64,000 nt of DNA from the NCBI GenBank assembly GCA_027627225.1, contig CM051040.1, positions 25,354,134 through 25,418,133 of the forward strand, in the 5' to 3' direction. Of this stretch, positions 57,862 through 64,000 are shown in pieces. The notes under the pieces are model-generated. The model did no database searches. It was not told where the DNA came from and saw only the letters and a list, made by a program, of their open reading frames with translations. The position numbers were made by a program, and so were the translations under genes. How positions within the stretch are numbered: position 1 is the stretch's first letter; every line of letters begins with the position of its first letter. This DNA is from Congeria kusceri. Taxonomy: Eukaryota > Mollusca > Bivalvia > Myida > Dreissenidae.

Positions 57862-58708
57862 TACCGACCCTGAGCAGAAGGATTGAATGTGGTGACTAAT
57901 TGTGCATGGGTTGCTTGTTCTGTCCGCCAAAGGTTGGATAATTAATATTGCTCATGACCAAATACTTTGGTGTATCAAATACAATTTTCTGGCGAGCGAA
58001 GTTTATTGTTGGCTATAGTTTTTCGTTGTTTATGCTTCGGATCAATGTTTATCTATGTTCTTATTTCTGGATAGCTAAAACCGGTTTTGGACTGGTCCGC
58101 GTGGTCATGCCTTCCTTACAACGTCATTCACACATTACAACTATTACTAGCTAAATTTTGGTTTGAGAACGCCCAACATAACAGCAGTACAACTGTTAAT
58201 TAGACTACTGACAATATTGCACAGCAGATAATGTTCACTTACAGTAGGATATATTATAATTATCTAAACTGAGTATTAGTCTTAAGGAGCTGCTTATAAG
58301 CAATGTCTAGACATTGCTCGCATATTCTAAAATATCATGGTTCTAATTGATTTCATTGCAGTAGTATTTATTAAAATATACTTATATTCACAAACACGTT
58401 AACACCGAATTTCGTTTTGGCCTTAATAGCCACTATCCAAAATTATGTAATTATACATAACAAAAGCATAAACTTATGTTAAGGGTCTAGCGTCTTATAC
58501 TGGGCACTAATCCTACAGATAGGCATAGGCTTGAAAATGGTACATCGAATACTTAAAAAAACACTTTTGCTAATAAAGCGTGCTATTGAATTACAATTTT
58601 ACCCCAACTACTAAAATACAGACGTAGCCCTATGAAGAACACGACCGAGAAAGGTCAGCAATACGCATCGATTATATACCAAGATAGAGACATAAGATTA
58701 TAGAGAAT
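57862..58708. other. Gene-free stretch
   Basis: No supported feature. Confidence 0.4.
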
Positions 58709-58842
58709 ACATGGTTGGTGCCGGGATAGAGAAAGTTTATCGGGTGTGGCTTAGAAAATTAAATAGGGCGAGCTGCAGCGAGCCCTAGTTTTGTTTTCGG
58801 GACGAACCGGTTAAACTTTTTCCTTCCCGGCACCTACCATGT
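58709..58842. repeat. Foldback ACATGGTTGGTGCCGGGA
   Basis: ACATGGTTGGTGCCGGGATA and GAGAAAGTTTA at the left pair with TAAACTTTTTCC and TTCCCGGCACCTACCATGT at the right. The loop has its own palindrome (GGCGAGCTGCAGCGAGCC). Probably a MITE. Confidence 0.8.
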
Positions 58843-59137
58843 TTTATATCTATCCTGTTTTCTACTGCATTTTAAATGTAGTTTACTTAAAAGTTTAGCT
58901 TATAACTATTATGTTTTATGACGAGCCTCGAACCTTATAACTCGCTAGCATTTATGCGTACTTCCCGCAAAAATAGTCCTCTGTTTCTTACCGGTAATAA
59001 TTTTAAAATTTTAAAAATAATCTGATTTGCTGACGCCAATAATATTCATGTACAAGAATTAGTATACAGTAGCCATTATAAACCGACCTCGATTTTTGAA
59101 AAGTTGTATGGAAGGCCGGTGGGCCATGCTTTTTGCT

Positions 59138-59340
59138 AATTGCCGATTGCTATTTGCTGAATGAGATTTGCTATTTTCCGAATGACAATTGCTATTTGCC
59201 AAATGACAATTGCTAAATGATAACTAATATTTGCCACATAAACAACAGAAGTTCTATTTTTTTGCTAATTGCCCGATGCTATTTGCGAATTGCTATTTGC
59301 TAAATGCTATTTGCCAATTGCTAAATGATGTTCGCCAAAT
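59138..59340 (+). repeat. Degenerate TTGCTATTTGCCAAATGA tandem array
   Basis: About ten irregular units of roughly 18 bases built from TTGCTATTTGC and CAAATGA/CGAATGA, with one gap of unrelated sequence near 59225-59265. Confidence 0.8.
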
Positions 59341-59609
59341 TGATAACAGAACCAGTATCATTCGTATATTGTTTCTCTACTCTAGACATATGCATATATG
59401 AATTTCATTGAATCTAAAGCTTAAAACTAATTATAGTTAAAACACTTAAAACTGGCGCTAAATGTGAAGGTGAGTCAATTATTCTTTTCTATCAGTTGGA
59501 ATTCAGTCTTCGAACATCGTATGCATTGCGTTTTCATTTGTCGACTTCATTCGACTTAATCGGAAATAATAATAACCAAATTAATATAGTTCAGAATATA
59601 GTTCATCAT

Positions 59610-59735
59610 TCTCGTCAGCAGCAGTTGCAGCAGTAATTGCATCAGCAGCAGCAGCAGCAGTTACAACATCATCTTTATCATCATCATCTTCAGCCGCAGC
59701 ACCACCACCATCATCATCATCATAAGTCAGCGGGC
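59610..59735 (-). repeat. GCA/ATC trinucleotide tract
   Basis: CAGCAGCAG, CATCATCATC and CCACCACCATC blocks. The open minus frame (Asp/Ala-rich) is a composition effect. Confidence 0.85.
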
Positions 59736-59948
59736 CTTTCAGATGGGGAATATTATGGCAAAAGGGGATTTTATTCCAGAAACGCATTATTACATCTTTA
59801 TATTCTACTTTGATATAAAACATTTATGAATTGTTTCGCTACAAATGATAACTTCAATTAACTTGGTTTGATGAACAATTGTTTTGATTGTTTACAAAAA
59901 CTAAGCAGGGGAATGGGGCCGAATTTCAGCACGAAATTGGCCCAAAAC

Positions 59949-62138
59949 AAGAGGGCCATGATGGCCCTAGGTCGCTTACCTGAATTTAACGCATCATAAT
60001 GGCTAATAACAAGAGGGTAAAATGGCACTAAACGCCTTACCGGAGTGTAAAGATCTGGGCCTTGCAGTTTCAGATGTTTTTTTAGTCTATATAAACCATG
60101 TGACCCACAGGGCATGGCCACCTTGTACCCCAGGGGCATCATTTGAACAATATTTGAGGTGGACCACTTTTCAATGTTAAATACCCAATATGATTCCACT
60201 GGGCCTTGCGGTTTCAGAGGAGATTTTTCAATTTTATTGCTATTTAAATGTATATAAACCATGTGACCCCCAGGGGGTGGCCAATTTTTACCCCAGGGAC
60301 AACATTTGAGCAATCTTTGTAGAGGACCACTCCACAATGTTTCACGCAAAATATATAACCTCTGGGCCTTACGGTTTCAACACGGAAGCTTTTAAGGCCC
60401 ACTTGCCATACAAGTCTATATAAATCATGTGACGCGCTGGGTCATGGCCACTTTTTACCCCAGGGGCATAATTTGAACAATCTTTGTAGAGGACCACTAT
60501 ACAATGTTACATATCAAATATGAAAACATTGCGGTTTCAGGAGATTAGTCATTTGGCTATTTAAGTCTATATAAACAATGTGACCCCCAGGGCAGGGCCA
60601 GTTTTGACTCCTGGGACATCATTTGAACAATCTTTGCAGAGGACCACTATAAAATGTCACATACCACATATGAAACCTCTAGGCCTTGCAGTTTCAGAGG
60701 AGAATATTATTAAATTAATCTTGCTATTTAAGTCCATATCAACAATGTGAGCCCTTGGGTGTGGCCAGTTTTGACCCTAGGGGCATCATTTGAACAGTCT
60801 TTGTAGAGGACCACTTTACAATGTAACATACCAAATATGAAACCTCTGGGCTTTGCAGTTTCAGAGGAGAACATTTTTAAAGCCATTTTGTTATTTAAGT
60901 CTATATAAACCATGTGACCCCTGGGGTGTGCCCAGTTTGGACCCCAGGGGCATCATTTGAACAATCTTTATAGAGGACCACTATACAATGTTTTCAACTA
61001 AATATGAAACCTCTGGGCCTTGTGGTTTAAGAGGAGAAGTTTTTAAAAGTCATTTTGCAATTTACGTTTATATTGACCATGTGAGCCCCTGGATGTGGAC
61101 AGTTTTGACCCCAGGGGCATTAATTTAACAATCTTTGTAGAGGACCACTATACAATGTTACATACCAAATATGAAACCTCTGGGCCTTGTGGTTTCAGAG
61201 GAGAAGATTTTTAAAGTCATTTTACTATTTAAGTCAATATAAACCATGTAACCACCAGGGTGTGGCCAATTTTGAGCCCAGGGGCATCATTAGAACAATC
61301 TTTGTAGAGGACCATTATACTATGTTACCAACCGAATATGAAACCTCTAGGCCTTGCAGTTTCAGAGGATAAGTTTTTTAAAGTCATTTGGCTATTTAAG
61401 TCTGTATAAACCATGTGACCCCCGGAGTGTGGCCAGTTTAGACCCCAGGGGCATCATTTAAACACTCTTTGTAGAGGACCACTATACAATGTTACATACA
61501 AATATGAAACCTCTGGGCGGCGCGGTTCAGAGAAGAATTTTAAAGTCACTTTGCTATTTAAGTCTATATAAACCATGTGACACCCGGGGTGTGGCCAGTT
61601 TTGACCCCAGGGGCATCATTTGAACAATCTTTGTACAGGACCACTATACAATGTTTACATACCAAATATGAAACCTCTAGGACTTGTGGTTCTGACGAGA
61701 AGATTTTTAAAGTCATTATGCTATATAAGTCTATATAAACCATGTGACCCCTGGGGCGTGGCCAGTTTTGACCCCAGGGGCATCATTTGAACAATCTTAG
61801 TAGAGGATTACTAGAGGATGTCACATATCAAATATGAAAGCTCTCAGCCTTGCGGTTTCATAGGAGAATATTTTTAAAGTTTTCACTTCTTAAATCTATT
61901 TTTAGCTCTGGTGACCTACATATGAAGCGGACCGGAAAGATTTGAACAACTTTGAAAGAGGTCCACCCAAGGATCATTCATGTGAAGTTGGTGAAAATCT
62001 GCCAAGCGGTTTAGGAGGAGATGTTGTTTGAATGAAAAGTTGACGATGCACGCAAACACGCACGCACGCACGCACGACGGACAACGGGCGATCACAAAAG
62101 CTTACCATGAGCACTTTGTGCTCAGGTGAGCTAAAAAA
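59949..62138 (+). mobile_element. Tandem-core element D, 11 monomers, hairpin ends
   Basis: The 5' end has hairpin AGGGCCATGATGGCCCT (59952-59968) then CGCTTACCTGA. The 3' end has TGAGCACTTTGTGCTCA (62108-62124) then GGTGAGCTAA. CGCTTACCTGA and TCAGGTGAGC are inverted copies. Between them are 11 monomers averaging 164 bases, marked by AACCATGTGACCCC (first near 60094, last near 61738). Each has CCCCAGGGGCATCATTTGAA, TAGAGGACCACTATACAATG and GAAACCTCTGGGCCTTG. A CGCACGCACGCA stretch precedes the 3' hairpin. There is no ORF. A 3' hairpin close to CTAA and a tandem core recall Helitron-related 'pearl'-type elements of bivalves; this is inference. Confidence 0.75.
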
Positions 62139-62729
62139 ACACTGTCTTCCCGTGTTTGTGCTGGCCTGCATCATTACCCTTGCTAGCCATGTTCAGTTAG
62201 CAGTGCTGGCCTGTGACATTTGTCCTCCAAGTTGCTGCATAAAAAAGGCAGTGGTTTTCATTGCACACAGTCGATGTCTTACAGGACAGCAACTGCTCAC
62301 ACAGCAACTACTGCCCATAGGACAGCACTATGAGCACTGCAACTGTATGCTCTGCAAGTACTGCCCACATGACCGCAATTATGTGTACTGTAGTTACTAC
62401 CTGTATGACAGAAATTGTGTGCAATAAAACAATGCATGTTGACCAGCAATTTGGAAGGTAAGTCTCATAGGAGGGCCTTGCCAATGGAACATGGTTAGCA
62501 ATGGAAAATTCAGACCAGCACAACATACATAAGACTGCCTGCAGGTCACCTGTTGCTGCTGAGCACTATTAACAGTAATAATATTGATTTTTTGGCATGT
62601 GTGGACAGTGTCAGAGTTGTACGACATTAAGTATTTTACATTACCAGCAGGACAGCAACTGCTCACACAGCAACTACTACCATCAGGACAGCACTATGAG
62701 CACTATTAATCATAGGTTACCAACTGTAT
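62139..62729. repeat. Region with a 70-bp direct repeat, no gene
   Basis: AGGACAGCAACTGCTCACAC and CAGCACTATGAGCACT occur at 62282-62352 and again at 62649-62732, in direct orientation. Frames over it contain no recognised domain. Confidence 0.7.
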
Positions 62730-63010
62730 GCTGATGATAATGGCGATGATGGTGGTGATGATGATGATAATGTAACTGATGATAACAGTGGTAATAGTGA
62801 TGATAATGACGACGATGATGATGATGATACTGATAATCATGATGTTACTTCTGATGCTGATACAATTTATGCTGACGATGAAAGTTATCGCGAAGATGAT
62901 GATGATGATGATGTGGTGATGATAATAATAGTGATGATAATGATGATGATTATGATGATAATGATGATGATGTTACTTCTGCTGTTGATGCAATTTGTGC
63001 TACTTCTGCT
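62730..63010 (+). repeat. GAT/GATAAT trinucleotide tract
   Basis: About 280 bases dominated by GATGATGAT and GATAATGAT, interrupted by two GTTACTTCTG stretches. Confidence 0.9.
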
Positions 63011-63554
63011 GCTGATGAAAATGATGAACTTGACTCTGAACTCTTATATGTAATTATTATTTCTGTTTAAGCATAAGACATCGTTATATTTTCGATATTC
63101 CACAAATGTGTAACATTTAATGGCGGATTGTAACATTCTATCCACTGGCTGTAACATATGATGTTGATTTGTAACAAATGATGCCAATCATTATTTTCTT
63201 AATTATTTATTATAACATTGATTTGTAACATATACTGGATGTACCGTGTACCAGTGTATTAAGCTTGAAAACACGATTAAATATGACTAAAATTATATTT
63301 ATACAGTAAAATAGGGAATGATATTGACGCAAAAAATGTTACCGTTCATAATTTGGCAATTTCATACAATTTTATATTTTTGTAAGTGCGACAGTGACCT
63401 CTTTTTTAACCTAGAGTCGGCCATTTTGTTTTAAGACGAATGTACCGATTACCAGTGCAACTTTAATTATCTCCCTTGTTTCATGATCAGCTGCTGTACT
63501 AAACCTCTCTTTTATATGACTTGCGTGAAAGCAATTATTGACAACAAGCAATAT
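63011..63554. other. Gene-free stretch
   Basis: TGTAACAT occurs several times between 63105 and 63230. No gene is supported. Confidence 0.4.
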
Positions 63555-63835
63555 TTATGTTGATTGGGCAAAAATGTGACCTATAGAATGTTCACAAGCT
63601 TTTTCTTCAATTTGACCTAGTGACCTAGTTTTTGACCCCACATGACCAAGTTTCGAACTCCTCCGAGATATCAATGGGACAAATGTTCTGAGCAAGTTTC
63701 ATGAAGATTGGGCAACAAATGTAGCCTCTATAGTGTTCACAAGGTAACTGCTGACGACGAACAATTCACGACGCACATCGGACAAAAGGCGATTACAAAA
63801 CCTCACCATGAGCACGTTGTGCTCAGGTGAGGTCA
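63555..63835 (+). mobile_element. 3' end of a tandem-core element sharing the element D terminus
   Basis: A core of GACCTAGTGACCTAGTTTTT, CGAGATATCAATGGGACAAA and TTCATGAAGATTGGGCAAC is followed by the terminal block GGACAAAAGGCGATTACAAA with hairpin TGAGCACGTTGTGCTCA (63809-63825) and GGTGAGGTCAAA. The terminus matches element D, but the core does not. The 5' end was not found. Confidence 0.65.
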
Positions 63836-64000
63836 AAAAGGGAATCAAATCGAAATAAGCTGGTTTTGTATCGACAATCCAATAGGGGCCATTTACAATC
63901 GACTGATCGATGCATCGAAAGAATAGTTGCAGCTCTACATATGATGCCTTAGGCCTAAAATAAAATATTGTTTGTTTCCCCTCCCGCGACTGACCCAGCA

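Overview
This is eukaryotic nuclear DNA, AT-rich and intron-rich, with little coding sequence and many interspersed repeats. It is most likely from a bivalve mollusc. The basis is the repeat spectrum: tandem-core elements ending in a GAGCAC..GTGCTC hairpin, CR1/L2-like LINE tails, the GGGAGATAACTC motif, and many copies of a GAGGCGTGTCGTGGG foldback element that I associate from memory with dreissenid mussels. The species call is inference; no search was possible.

Genes. One well-supported protein gene is present: a plus-strand, four-exon ankyrin-repeat gene at 20983-33490. Its splice sites are GT-AG, every intron is in phase 1, and the product is 324 aa with about five ankyrin repeats behind a Ser-rich, then basic, N-terminus. 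All three introns are loaded with mobile elements, and a foldback element stops about 20 bases short of the last splice acceptor. The second recognisable coding unit is a minus-strand, intron-containing transposase-like gene at 41495-43854. It is broken by a frameshift, a nonsense codon, an internal deletion and a missing 3' end. A third, uncertain minus-strand coding segment lies at 54816-55720 and needs one base added to a run of seven A to read through. A LINE 3' end with a decayed ORF lies at about 6745-7745.

Repeats, left to right. 0-6.7 kb: 56-bp satellite, a TTAA-flanked MITE inside an older repeat, a tRNA-like segment, a TIR element, and a foldback element nested in the tRNA head of a SINE. 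6.7-20.4 kb: LINE end, several TIR elements (8632, 10205, 11159, 13500, 16091), a MITE inside a MITE (15036 in 14915), and two tandem-core elements (17503, 19241), the second split by a SINE with a perfect 12-bp target duplication. 20.4-33.5 kb: CCA/CAT repeat, then the ankyrin gene. 33.5-41 kb: MITEs, foldbacks, and a block of short GAGACACGATA-type inverted motifs. 41-53 kb: the transposase pseudogene between two direct copies of a ~145-bp segment, two more TTAA MITEs, a 17-bp satellite (21 units) and further foldbacks. 53-64 kb: a tandem-core element, a CA/CG microsatellite, a SINE with a 9-bp target duplication, and a 2.2-kb tandem-core element with 11 monomers.

Nothing here forms an operon-like system. 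The most interesting theme is architectural. At least five elements differ in sequence, yet each has a core of tandem monomers about 164-184 bases long, roughly nucleosomal length, and two of them share one 3' terminus with different cores. The window also contains its own evidence for mobility: a filled and an empty site for the TTAA MITE, and SINE target duplications.
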